64,000 nucleotides of DNA from Pycnopodia helianthoides. Lineage: Eukaryota; Echinodermata; Asteroidea; Forcipulatida; Asteriidae. Positions 49,401-57,790 of this stretch are shown here, piece after piece. Each line of letters opens with the position of its first letter. Positions within the stretch are counted from its first letter, which is position 1. The stretch is taken from assembly GCA_032158295.1 (NCBI GenBank), contig CM063244.1, forward strand, positions 20,648,815-20,712,814, in the 5' to 3' direction. The notes beneath the pieces are model-generated. The model was not told the DNA's origin and did no database searches. It was given only the letters and a program-made list of their open reading frames with translations. Both the position numbers and the translations under genes were made by a program.

Positions 49401-51277
49401 ATGCAATGGTAATCAATCACGTCATGTGCAATCCATCTATACTCACAGCTATTTCAAGCTTTGCCTTTCTGCTCATGATTGTTCCGATCTGGTTGCTGGC
49501 GAAACACTGATAGCTGCCTACATCATTGGGTTGATCAGGATCAGTGATCGTGAGCCTGCCTCTACCCACAGAGAATCTGGTGTCGACCGCCGTGTCTATC
49601 AGAACGTCATCTTTCTTCCAGGTGTAGTCTGGAGTCGCCTCTCCCTCCGCTTCACAGTCCAAGATCACTGAATTGCTGCTACTGTCCACATTGAAGATCT
49701 TGTCCAGCGGTTGCTTGACTAAGTGAGGACCAGTTCCCTCAACACCGGTGTATTCTAAGGGATGGTGAAGATTGAAAATTAAAGGGCAGGCATGGACCGA
49801 TAAATTACTTGAAAAATCCAACTGGTCATATTTCTGAAAACCGCACGCAAACTGTAAACACCATTTTCATTTAAGTTTGTCCAATTGTATTTCTATCAAT
49901 AGTTCCCACTTGATGTCACACAGTGCAAAGTTTGGCCATCTTTACGGGTAACTAAATCATTATTTTGAACGCACAACTGTTGATATGCATAGATACCCTA
50001 TGTAGCACAAGACATTTTATCAAATTGCTTGCATGATTGGTCAGTGAACAACTTTGCTGTAGAGTAAAGTTAAAATGCTTGATGCAGCTCAAAGCCAAAA
50101 CCAAGTTGCCCGTAAAAGTGGTGTTTATCGGGACTGTTGTCATTTCCTTAAAACTAGATAAATGGAAGCAAATATTTGCATGTTCCCAACCTTAACCCTC
50201 CTACTCTCAGTGACTCTTGGCAACATTTTCCAGTGAGTTGACCAACCATTTGAAACCATTCGACTGCCAAGGTTGTGTACGGTGGCACAACTGTGCACAG
50301 AACTAACTGTGTACTGTGTACATGCATTCCCTCATGGTATCATAATGCAGGCTGGCATAGTTTATCTATCATTCAAAACCACAGTGAATGGTATTGAACG
50401 GTCAGACAGCAAGAGGGTTAAGCAAGTTCCTTTTTAATCTTCCAACTGACTTAAATGTTTTCAATAGACAGTTCCCACTTTGACGTCACACAGTGTAAAA
50501 TCTGCCCTCTAAACAGGCAAGTGAATAATTTTTTATTAAAAAACAAAAAAATATGCGTTATGCACAAATACCACATGCTACATGCAGGAGTTTATCAAAT
50601 TCCCCACTACATGTACACTCGATTGTTTGAGTGCTTACACTTGTAACACTCGAGAAAAAGAGGACAGTAACGTAGTGCGCATGTCACAGGGCATCGGTGA
50701 CCGGACACTTGAGGGCGCTATTGTGTGTAAAACTCTTTGCAAATTGCCTGCCGGCATATAAGGGAACAATGCAAATGCAGTATTCAATCTACAGGTAGTA
50801 GAGAGAAGTAGACTTATCAAATTCATTGTGTGATTGGTCGGTGAACCACCAAAAAAGTTAGAACGCTTGGCACCTCAGGGGTGAGACTTACTGCTGACAA
50901 ACATGTCTGAAACTTGGATGCTAACTTCTTAGACAATATGTTGGAAGTGATGGCATTTCCACCTTTTGGTAACCCTTGGAGTTATAGATCTCCAGAAGGT
51001 TCTGGGAACAGCATCCTCCAGAGATGTACATCAAAAGCAGGACTTATTTTTTACAGTTACTGCAGTTTGTGGGTTTTTTTCATCATCAGTCAGACATTTA
51101 AAAAAAGTCTGAGTTCAGATGGAAGTCTGAAATTTCACATCCCTGCACGCATCGAGAACTATCTTTACCAAAAACAAAAATGCAAATGATACAGTTTTGG
51201 TGACAACTCTTACCCTGGGCTCCGCAGATGACAACTGCACCCAGCAGAAGCAGCAGTCCAAGTCTCTGAAACATCAT
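28352..51277 (-). CDS. CNTN: Contactin-type GPI-anchored adhesion receptor (6 Ig + 4 FN3), 18 coding exons
   Basis: Coding exons on the minus strand: 51277-51214, 49754-49447, 48311-48219, 47732-47527, 46288-46183, 44601-44417, 43319-43047, 42476-42201, 41592-41427, 40737-40455, 40264-40124, 39104-39034, 37980-37749, 37256-37141, 35326-35137, 30574-30459, 29844-29667 and 28452-28352. All junctions are GT-AG and phases match except as noted. The order is signal peptide, six Ig domains, four FN3 domains, then a C-terminal GPI-attachment signal with no cytoplasmic tail. That is the exact plan of contactins and separates it from L1/neuroglian proteins, which have a transmembrane segment. Length is about 1035 residues. 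Contactins act at the cell surface in axon guidance and septate or paranodal junctions; the role here is inferred. One base appears to be missing at three places: donor 49446-49447, 47657-47661 and 41487-41490. The rest is intact, so sequence error is likelier than gene death. Confidence 0.92.
28849..28873. repeat. Short interstitial telomere-like repeat (CCCTAA)n
   Basis: About four copies of CCTAAC in a row. TTAGGG is the usual animal telomere repeat. The run is too short to be a chromosome end. It is flanked by an imperfect inverted pair (CCCATGTTCCGACACC and its loose mirror near 28890-28915). Confidence 0.6.
29667..30574 (-). CDS. CNTN: Contactin exons 16-17: FN3 domain 4
   Basis: Exon 16 (30574-30459) carries SIMVKWTGI and LTGYK; exon 17 (29844-29667) carries VLYWPQGS, LKPSTKYTVKVRGYSSGG and ITTG. 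Together they make one fibronectin type III domain (Trp in strand B, Tyr in strand C, Leu/Tyr in strands E-F). The intron between them holds the 11-bp minisatellite. Confidence 0.9.
29926..30414. repeat. CNTN: Minisatellite, 11-bp unit GGTCTGAGAGG, about 44 copies
   Basis: A nearly uninterrupted array with scattered variants (GAGAAGG, GAGTGGG, one-base shorter units). It fills most of intron 16 of the contactin gene. On the minus strand the unit has no stop in any frame, so exon 16 reads through the donor into an 11-residue repeat (DPSQTPLRPLS). Confidence 0.97.
31736..31903. mobile_element. Fold-back MITE, 'gagctgctaagc' family
   Basis: Left end CTGGGTCCAATTTCATCGAG and right end GCAGCTCTATGAAATGGGGC form an inverted pair; the interior 'ataccagtcacaaatg' and 'tggtaaccttatt' matches sibling copies. 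Confidence 0.7.
34704..35025. mobile_element. Large fold-back MITE, TTAA type (family A copy 1)
   Basis: Left TTAAAGGGACACAATGCCTT pairs with right AAGGCAACGTGTCCCTT; the two halves remain complementary along most of the element, with matching blocks such as GATCCACACAAATATG. It is a diverged copy of the element at 53558-53938. Confidence 0.75.
35137..37256 (-). CDS. CNTN: Contactin exons 14-15: FN3 domain 3
   Basis: Exon 14 (37256-37141) carries RPEEAPTSVTAKS and SIQVTWSGIDPS; exon 15 (35326-35137) carries VTYWPADST, LDPNTMYHLNVRALSGGGGG and TTLKS. Phases 1, 0, 1 are consistent. The split near strand C' repeats in every FN3 domain of this gene. Confidence 0.9.
36089..36685. repeat. Degenerate (TTCAA)n array
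   Basis: About 600 bases built from TTCAATTCAA, TTCAAATCAA, TTCAGTTCAA and TTCATTTCAA variants. The 5-base period is clear, with decay throughout. Sits in contactin intron 14. Confidence 0.9.
36959..37050. repeat. Tight hairpin element with GAGAAAGACTCTGC arms
   Basis: CTAGCAGAGTCTTTCTC and GAGAAAGACTCTGCTAG are perfect inverted arms around a 12-base loop, with outer arms ACTGGCCT and AGGCCAGT. Related but less perfect copies lie at about 47256-47335 and 58748-58830. Confidence 0.75.
37749..39104 (-). CDS. CNTN: Contactin exons 12-13: FN3 domain 2
   Basis: Exon 12 (39104-39034) has a glycine stretch and NNLRITWE; exon 13 (37980-37749) has LSYKVFWKEQGSG, TPFDVKIQVENSKGPGP and VVVYSY. The glycine-rich lead followed by ITWE is typical of contactin FN3-2. 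Phase 1 at entry, 0 at the inner junction, 1 at exit. Confidence 0.9.
38145..38219 (-). mobile_element. tRNA-derived SINE head
   Basis: The minus strand reads GGGCTAGATAGCTCAGTTGG, then TAGAGCGCCGGC, then GTTGGTTCAAATCTCGC: clear A and B boxes of a tRNA promoter. It is flanked on each side by short inverted sequences (TGAACAAAGA and TCTTTGTTCA). It is not a functional tRNA. Located in contactin intron 12. Confidence 0.72.
38681..38932. mobile_element. 252-bp fold-back MITE, best-preserved 'gagctgctaagc' copy
   Basis: Left CTGGGCCCAATTTCATAGAG and right CTCTATGAAATTGGGCCCAG are perfect inverses. The arms continue through GCTGCTAAGCACAAAAATTT and, further in, CAGGGTTACCAACCAAATTT and its complement. 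No coding sequence. Confidence 0.85.
40124..40737 (-). CDS. CNTN: Contactin exons 10-11: end of Ig6 and FN3 domain 1
   Basis: Exon 10 (40737-40455) completes Ig6 (GGEYMCTATT, VTIRG) and starts FN3-1 (RPGAPAGISV, TANISWSSGLDNNSPI). Exon 11 (40264-40124) carries TGLSAWSTYKFRVVAVNEIG and GEPSEESGEQI. The Ig-to-FN3 boundary inside one exon is a contactin-like arrangement. Confidence 0.9.
41223..41348. mobile_element. Short MITE 'GGCCGTGTCCGAA', copy 3
   Basis: Ends AAGGCCGTGTCCGAAATAGC and GCCGCCAATACAGACACAGCC with AGCCGTAGCC inside; a diverged member in contactin intron 9. Confidence 0.65.
41427..41592 (-). CDS. CNTN: Contactin exon 9: first half of Ig6, with apparent one-base loss
   Basis: One frame reads MVEPPTALNVNEGEMGTLTC and ASHDPFFEL up to about 41490. 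The Ig tryptophan segment (YVWLREGIQVD, NYEIPL) then continues in the next frame. The exon is 166 bases; 167 would join both neighbours in phase. Conserved residues lie on both sides of the break. Confidence 0.85.
42201..42476 (-). CDS. CNTN: Contactin exon 8: Ig domain 5
   Basis: A full Ig domain in one phase 1-1 exon: VTVLCQPKAAPTPVISWEKG, then DADGGEYTCTATNSQG. Cysteines and tryptophan at the expected places. Confidence 0.93.
43047..43319 (-). CDS. CNTN: Contactin exon 7: Ig domain 4
   Basis: A single phase 1-1 exon: LSMKCKAESPDGVAYTWYRN, then VEDTGMYQCMASNAYGQI. Acceptor TTCTTGATCCAG and donor GTAGAG. Confidence 0.93.
43998..44381. mobile_element. TTAA-flanked MITE in contactin intron 6
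   Basis: TTAA at both ends; left AAGGAACATTACAGAATTGG and right CAAATTCTGTAATGTTCCTT are inverted repeats. Inner blocks (cataaaacttaca, ttttcactattttctcgtga) relate it to family B. Confidence 0.8.
44417..46288 (-). CDS. CNTN: Contactin exons 5-6: Ig domain 3
   Basis: Exon 5 (46288-46183) has AEFGPDVADAVQ, then LILYCFFFG; exon 6 (44601-44417) has NPEPDLSWQRKSPAG and VEDAGEYECVTAVGGG. The split codon (AA+C, Asn) falls between the first cysteine and the tryptophan. Phase 1 in, 2 inside, 1 out. Confidence 0.92.
44708..44862. mobile_element. 155-bp fold-back MITE in contactin intron 5
   Basis: Left CAATGGGGGACTTCC...CTAGGTGGCAGCAGAC pairs with right GTCTGCTGCCATCTAG...ATCCCATTG. Arms of about 60 bases flank a short loop. 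Confidence 0.75.
45160..45560. mobile_element. Fold-back MITE with a second fold-back inserted
   Basis: An outer copy of the gagctgc/gaaattgggccc family has an inner fold-back (45368-45540). The inner element's ends ATATGGGGCAGAGGGTACCC and CACCCTCTACCCCATAT are inverted. Confidence 0.55.
46370..46915. mobile_element. Fold-back MITE interrupted by a GATCC-rich element
   Basis: The outer arms GGCCCATTTTCGTAGAGCTG (left) and GCAGCTCTATGAAATCAGGCC (right, in parts) belong to the gagctgctaagc family. The inner element (46420-46809) has ends TTTACACTCAATCCAGAAAG and CTTTCTGGATCTAGTGTAAA, with many CTGATCC/GATCCAG motifs inside. Confidence 0.7.
47371..47510. mobile_element. GCCGCCATC...ACGCGTG MITE, copy 1
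   Basis: Left CTTGCACTGACCGCCATCC, right CATCAAAGATGGTGG...TGTGCAAT inverted; the core is CACGCGTGAAAGGC...GCAGCACGTACACGCGTG. It ends 16 bases from the end of contactin exon 4. Confidence 0.65.
47527..48311 (-). CDS. CNTN: Contactin exons 3-4: Ig domain 2, with apparent one-base loss
   Basis: Exon 3 (48311-48219) reads QDQPTNMEVPLNTGVCLSCN; exon 4 (47732-47527) reads LTVNWHRSFIPVFQNKHAHI, then QEYDAGSYICYVTNVINSAG. Within exon 4 the frame changes at 47657-47661 (CTTTCC on the plus strand). The exon is 206 bases, one short of the 207 needed for phase 1-1. The entry to exon 3 also needs one more base than exon 2 supplies. Confidence 0.87.
48449..48577. mobile_element. Short MITE 'TTCGAATTGGC', copy 4
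   Basis: Left GCCATGTTCGAATTGGCTAT, right AAGCCGCCACTTCGTATACGGC; the most diverged copy, in contactin intron 2. Confidence 0.6.
49301..49432. mobile_element. GCCGCCATC...ACACGTG MITE, copy 2
   Basis: Same order and orientation as 47371-47510 (GATGAAACACGCACACGTGA, GGCTATCATTGGCCGAGAGT). It ends 15 bases from the end of contactin exon 2. Confidence 0.65.
49447..49754 (-). CDS. CNTN: Contactin exon 2: Ig domain 1
   Basis: A full Ig domain in one exon: VILDCEAEGEATPDYTWKKD, then DVGSYQCFASNQIG and KAKLEIA. It enters in phase 1 and ends in phase 0 at the donor GTGAGT, whereas exon 3 needs phase 1. A doubled G at the donor (GCTGGTGAGT) would resolve this. Confidence 0.92.
50196..50420. mobile_element. 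TTAACCCTCC-family MITE, full copy
   Basis: Begins TTAACCCTCCTACTCTCAGT and ends AGCAAGAGGGTTAAGC. The same sequence occurs in inverted orientation at 63575-63824. It lies in contactin intron 1. Confidence 0.8.
51214..51277 (-). CDS. CNTN: Contactin exon 1: signal peptide
   Basis: Two adjacent ATGs (51277 and 51274) open MMFQRLGLLLLLGAVVICGA, a textbook signal peptide. The donor GTAAGA follows at 51213, leaving phase 1, which matches exon 2. Confidence 0.88.
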
Positions 51278-53535
51278 GGTATCAAAATGTGCACTCCGCT
51301 ACCCGATGACAACTCAAGATGGCGATCAAACACAAACCTTTAAAGAAAGAAAAACGAAAAAGGGTAAACTGTTAATGTGGTACAAAACTTCTAAGACAAT
51401 TTGCTCAATGGAATAATTCCCTGCGTCATGATTTGATGTCGTTTATAAAAATTAAAAAAAATAAAAAAATTTTAAACTTGCTAAATTCTTTAAAATAAAA
51501 GCGATGTGAATGTGTACATGTACTGTGCTCATTCCATCCCCCCCCCTCTCTTTGTTTGAGTGTCCGGCAGATACTAACTGTGCACAATGACATGACACAG
51601 TAACCCGGCACGCCTTTTTTCCCCCACACTTTGCATTTACAGCTACTAAGCAAGACACAATCAAGGCCTCAAACTCTTCAAATATATCGATAAAAACTCT
51701 TCTTTCATTTGATGGTTGGATGCAATCATCTGCTTACATCAGCAAATTGGCACGCAGAGAGCTTCCATATGAGATGGGGATTGGGACCGACAACAAACAC
51801 CCCACTCCAAAAAAAGTGCACAGCACCAGCACCAGCACCCTGCCCCGTTGTACTTAAGTGTGACAGTCCCAAGGGTCGTCATGCATGGTCTCTATCATTC
51901 TACAGCCACACAATACTGGTTCTCCACTACTGACATGGTAAGACTTAATAAACATGATAAATGGAGCCAGGGAAATGGATTGCTCCACGAGGCCAGGGTG
52001 CATGTATACACTCCTTGCTCTTACGGATATACCATGTATAAAGGAGCACTGCCGACTGCCTGTTTATTTTTCTTGCAAAAATTGTATGGCCGGCCTGGGC
52101 AGGAGTGGCCTGAGGGTGAATATATTATGCAAATAGCTTCGGAGATGTTTTTATAATAGGAGGTAAATTTAACCGTCTGACTTACATATGTAATTATTTT
52201 GCATTTGTCGTGCATGAGTTTAAGATGCGAGCATCGACAAAGAGAACCCAGCAGAAAATGGCATTCTGTTCATATTTGCCGCAACATTTATGAACTTTGT
52301 TTGATGAATGTAATGCTGTTGTATGCATCAAGTTTGTGTACGTAATTATTAGTAAACACATGTGAATGCTACACACTTATGTACACATAAGATATGCAGA
52401 AATTTTTCAATTTTCAGATAATGCAAACAAAAGAAGAATGGGGGATTGAAGGGGTGACAAGAGAAGGTGGTGTGGTTCTGTCAGTTGTACTGAACCGTTT
52501 TCATGTAGTGTTTCATGAATATTTTCAGAATATTTTAGTCATGTAGTGCATGTACTGTAATTGTTTATACTGTACTGTAATTGAAGCTTATAAATCACTT
52601 TCAGGCGTGTTGATTTTTCATTTTAACTTTTTTAAGCGGACAATAAATAAACAGATGTGAAACTAGACAAATAATGAAGATTAGATCGCTGGCAAGCAGT
52701 GATGAAACCATTCCTTGAGAGCACAAATACTGTACAAAAATGAGCAGCATCTTACAAAAAATATGTTGCATATGTTGGCAACTACCGTATATATTGAAGA
52801 TCATTTAACTAACTTTCCCTTTTTTCCTTGAAAACAGCACCTACTACACATTAAGTTTGTTAGATACACATGTACATGTGCATCAAAATCTTAACATTAA
52901 TCCTGTTTATTATAAACTTGTACTGGACTTCCTTGCCTACAATCATGAACCTTAAATTACGGTGTACCAACTGCACAATACACAAGACATATCGGAGTTA
53001 ATACCAACTCCGACTGCATTTTTCACGGGCAGGCGGCAAACTGGCACCATGCAGAGGTCATGCACTTTTTTCCTCTCTCTCCATTTTTACCTTGACTTCA
53101 GAGTGAAACACTGATGATATCACATTGTCTAGTTGCTTTTATTATAGTCCTAATGGGTAAGCCATCAAAAATTTATTGTTTACTTTCATTAATTCCTGGT
53201 TCCATCTGCCTTATCAATCATGTAGCAACGAACAGCAACATCCATTCATTGTGGTTAATTGTCGTGAACTGCTTCATGTAGTCAACAGAAATGAGCAATA
53301 CAATCATTAATAGTACCAAGGATGGGGCTTGGCAATGGAGCAATATATACACTTAGCACCCATTGTAAATTTTGACCTTGCACATGTTGCATGCACAGAA
53401 GAAAAAACCCAACGTCATTTTTGTAAGGACTAGACAGTTTTTCTTCAATAGTAGAGGGCATCTTCATGAGGAAACAGGAGAACATTCCACAGAGCACCGA
53501 GGCAACAGTCCACCAAGGGGCACCAAGGCAATGAC

Positions 53536-54103
53536 CAGGGCCCAATTTCATAGCTGCTTAAAGGTACACAATGCTTTGGATCGGGCGAGTTGGTCTATAA
53601 AAAGCGTTTGTAACCGTTTGTTATAAAATGCATGATTAGAAAGATGTTTTAAAAGTAGAATACAATGATCCACACAAATATGCCTTGAAATTGTGTGGTT
53701 TTCCCTTTTACATCGTGAACTAACACGGTCGGCCATTTTGTGGAGTCAAATTTTTGACTCCACAAAATGGCCAACCGTGGTAGTTCGCAAAGTTAAAGGA
53801 AAACCACGCAATTTCAAGGCATATTTGTGTGTATTCTACTTTTAAAACATCTTTCTAACCATATGCATTTTATAACAAATGGTTACAAACGCTTTTTAAA
53901 AACCAACTCGCCCGATCCAAGGCAATGTGTACCTTTAAGCACAAAAGATATCTAAGCACAACAAAATTAATCTTACAAAGTTACCAGCCAAAGTACCATG
54001 TCTTATGCACCAATTCTGACTAGTTTCCTGCCATTTTTTGCAAAGCACAAAACTTGTAAGCAAAATTGTCTGCTTAAGCAGCTCTATGAAATTGGACCCA
54101 GGG
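53536..54103. mobile_element. Fold-back MITE ('gagctgctaagc' family) interrupted by another MITE
   Basis: Outer left arm CCAGGGCCCAATTTCATAG and outer right arm GCTCTATGAAATTGGACCC. The element at 53558-53938 sits between its CTGC and GCACAAAA. Confidence 0.8.
53558..53938. mobile_element. Large fold-back MITE with TTAA duplication (family A copy 2)
   Basis: TTAA-AGGTACACAATGC at the left, GCAATGTGTACCT-TTAA at the right, with complementary halves. At the centre (53731-53772) is a perfect palindrome with 20-base arms (GGCCATTTTGTGGAGTCAAA) and a 2-base loop. The TTAA duplication matches piggyBac-type integration. Confidence 0.88.
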
Positions 54104-54686
54104 CCCAGTTTCCTGGAGTTGCTTACGTAAGAATTATGTGCCTACAGCCTTGCTTTACAGGGCACTATAGGAGCGGAATTTCTTGGTAAGAAGCAGTGCC
54201 ATGAAACTGGGGCCCTGGAGCATGGCAGCTATAGGCTTTATGCAGTGACCTCATCACGCCCCATCTTAGAGGTTAAACGATGATGTAACAATGGAAACGC
54301 ACGCAGTTGTACGCTCGGCACACAGGATGAGCCAATGAGCAACCTGCTTTTGACTGCTAGCCGAGAGCGCCCTACTCAAATGATGTCATGTGCATATTGC
54401 CGCCATGACCTTTAGTATTAGGCCTGGAAATGTGAATTGACTAGAGTTCCTAACAGTGTTTTCAACCATGGACCCACGGTAAGTTCTTTGGGCATGATAT
54501 TTGGTTCTTGGAAAAAAAAAATAATAATATTTTATCGAGTACAAGGGCTGACCTACATGTACACATGGTGTAGGCTCTAATATACTTTTCAGGCCTAATA
54601 TCAATAAGAAAATTTCAGCCGAGGGCAACAAAAATCAGAAAACAGACTTAAGTAGGAAGAATACCATGCCTGCTTCTTAACACAGT

Positions 54687-54687
<1 letters not shown>

Positions 54688-54750
<63 letters not shown>
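54688..54750. repeat. (CT)31 dinucleotide microsatellite
   Basis: 63 bases of uninterrupted CT. The minus-strand poly Glu-Arg ORF across it is an artefact. Confidence 0.98.
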
Positions 54751-54752
<2 letters not shown>

Positions 54753-57165
54753 GGTGCACCGTAAGATTCCAAAGACTGTCAACAATATTGGTTTGTCGTA
54801 TTTTTAATATGTGCAAACTGAGGAAAATGATTTTCATGCCAATAAGAGAATTGAATTGAACTGAATTGAGTAATGCATGGTTCTACACTATCCACGCTTG
54901 AGTCTAGTTTCTTTCATTGGATCTTCTCCCCATTCAGTGCCATTTTAATACTGATGATCACTTGCAACTTGTACATGGTTGTTTACCAGTTGTGGATTCC
55001 TTTGTTACTGTTCAGTCAAATATTTTTCATGAATTGAATGCTTTGTACGTATCTCTGACACAGGCACATAGCTTTTTGATTTTTTTTCCACTTTCATAAT
55101 CTAAATCATACTTAATTTGATTGTGTGAACAGAACTGTTCCATTGACTTTAATGTTTAATTTTTATTTTCTGGTGTCATGGTTTCAAAACTAAATACAAA
55201 GTACAGTGTAATTATTTGTTTTCTCTCATCAAAGCTCGATGAAAGAGACTTGATCAAAGCAACAAAAAAACAACGAGGTTTGCCTTCATGTTAGCACCAG
55301 ACGAACAGTCTGTCCATGGATGGCCATGGTCTGGCCGCCAGGGGGAAATCCAGTGCAATGAAACATCAGCGCATGCTGGGGCTTGCCTCCCTAAGGCTAT
55401 ATAACCGGCTTTTTCATTTCAGGATCTGTTTACGGCAGGCAGATGGAAAACAATATGCTGGCTCTAAACACAAGCCAACGCTGGGTAATTGGAAATGTTA
55501 CCAGCTAGGTTATAGTATACACATTACAAATGAAATGACTTGCCCGTGTTTTATTCCAGGGGGGGGGGAGCGAAGGAGCTTACAAGTAAACAATTTCCTT
55601 TTTGTTTCCATTATGCAGGGGGGTGATTATACAACAGGGCTTGCCCTTAACACTAGCCAGCGTACATTGTCTAGTAAAAACTGCTATGGGCTAGTAAACA
55701 CCACTTCTTAACTTGCCCTGTGGGCTACTTAAAACTGTGCAACCTACTTGTTAAAAAAATGCTAATTTCTTCCTTTTCAGATGTGAATAATTTATGTATA
55801 AAATGTGTTAATCCTTATTGAGTGTGTGAATATAACTAATTAAACTGGTTGTGATCGTTAACATTAAGATTCAGGGGCCACATCACCAGACCAAGAGAAT
55901 ACAAGTGTGTACATTGTACAGGCCGGAAAGTTACAAGGCAGAGGTTTACAGACTCTACATCATCTCAAAGAGAAATCATGAAGTTTGATCACAACAAGGG
56001 CTAGATGTCTTTCCTGCTTGATATTCGCTTCACATTTTCAAAAAAGAAATCTGAAGTGATGATCAATGAAAACAAAATCAGGGGGAAATCCTGGAGAATC
56101 ACAGGGCTGATTACAGCTTCTAATGATATGGGTTATCCAATTGAAAAAGGTTTTTAAAATCTTCAAATTGAGTTGCTCCCATCGTCCATTGTCGGTGTGA
56201 TTTACAAATATACAACTCATTATTTCCAACGTTGATTTTCCAGTTAAATTAACTCCATAATAAAATGTAAACCTAATGTCTCCATCACAAATGATTTGTG
56301 AATCTAATTAGTATTGCATATTACAATTACACAGAGAGTAGAGAAAAATAATTCATGAACACATAATATGTGAAAATGCCGCAAAGCTTGATTAAATTAG
56401 AAAAATCCACCATCAATAATACAAATTGCTGGCTCTCGGGTAATTTACTCGGGTAGACATACATGTAAGAGATACCTTCAAAGATTATGTATGCATGTTT
56501 TTTTCAGTTCATTCAAATTCAACAATCACCAATTTATGTTAAGACTAATTACTAATTAATGCCATACAGACAACCGGCAAGGTGGGGTGGTGTTTTTTCT
56601 TTTTTTTCTTCAGTGACTGCAGACAAACGTTGTCACTTGGTAAACTGGCCAGGCAAGCACAGCTAATGGGATGAATCAGAGTTTGCGAGAGCTCTAGCTG
56701 GACACAACTCAACCAAGGTGTCTCCGCAATACATTGAGCGTGTCAAGACAATTTATCCAAGCCGTAATAAGATGATCTACTTGTAAAGAAATTTGACAAG
56801 CCAGGCTGCACCTACAGTGCACTGTGAATGGAGAGCAAACTTGCACAGGGGGGAAGAGGATGATTTAATTTTTCTTTGATGTGGTACAGTCTGGGCGATT
56901 ATGAAAAAACCTACATGTAGGTACAACGTACATGTACATGCACATGTAAAATATTTCCTGGACTGCCAATAATACTGAGAAACATTTGCGTTTGAAGTTA
57001 CAGTCTTTTAATTTCTTGCCATAGAAGGCAAAAGATGTACATTTAGACCAGGATACGATTGTACGGAACAGAGTAAGAGAGTTATTTGGTACGCCAGTAA
57101 AAGTTTCTTTGTCTTGTTTACACTACACAGTATACAGGGCTCCCAAAAAAAATTCAAAACTATGG

Positions 57166-57240
57166 GGTACATGTACACGTACATGTACATGTACTACCGT
57201 ACATGTACATGTACTACCGTATACAGTACTGTACATGAAA
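57166..57240. repeat. GTACAT palindromic cluster
   Basis: Repeated GTACATGTAC palindromes, two of them separated by ACTACC. It can fold on itself in many registers. Confidence 0.6.
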
Positions 57241-57662
57241 AATGTGATGTGGTCTGGAAAAACCCTAATGGTGAAATAGTTAATCTTTGTGTTATTATAA
57301 ACACCCAACTGTCATGATTGTTATTGGCACTGAACTCTAAAGTTACCAATCTACACATACATCATTCAAGTTTCAAAGGTGACAGCACAGATGGAGTAAC
57401 ACCATTTGGAAACATACCTTGAGCTGGAACATTTGTAGGCTTTTTGTAGCATTGAAAAAATTTATCAATTTCACAAAAATTTAAAATTTTACGCTTCGAA
57501 TGGTTTTCCCAGATTATATCACAAATGTGTCGCTCTATGAAATAAAACAAAATTAAGTATAAATTTGAAAAGGTTTCTCCCTGTATGAAATAGTAACGCA
57601 ATCCCTGTGAATTTACAGATAAGGTACTAAGCATTGTTCTTCAATCAACTACTACCAGGGTT

Positions 57663-57790
57663 GTTGACTCGAGTCATGTGACTTGGACTTGAGTCTCTAT
57701 TTTTTCGACTTGTGACTTGACTTTGAACTTTCAGCATTGACTTGTGACTTGACTTGGACTTGCAATAAATGACTTGTTACCGACGCAATT
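57663..57790. repeat. TGACTTG-rich direct/inverted motif cluster
   Basis: At least eight copies of GACTTG in about 130 bases, opened by the near palindrome GACTCGAGTC. Such clusters often mark subterminal regions of DNA transposons; no second end was identified. Confidence 0.45.

Noticed and set aside
37141..51277. L1CAM/neuroglian-type receptor
   Set aside because: Those have five FN3 domains, a transmembrane helix and a cytoplasmic ankyrin-binding tail; this gene has four FN3 domains and ends in a GPI signal at 28352.
54601..54837. Minus-strand ORF with a long Glu-Arg repeat
   Set aside because: It is the (CT)31 microsatellite read on the other strand.
55316..55711. 131-codon plus-strand ORF upstream of contactin
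   Set aside because: No domain or signal peptide; crosses a poly-G tract where the frame is unreliable.
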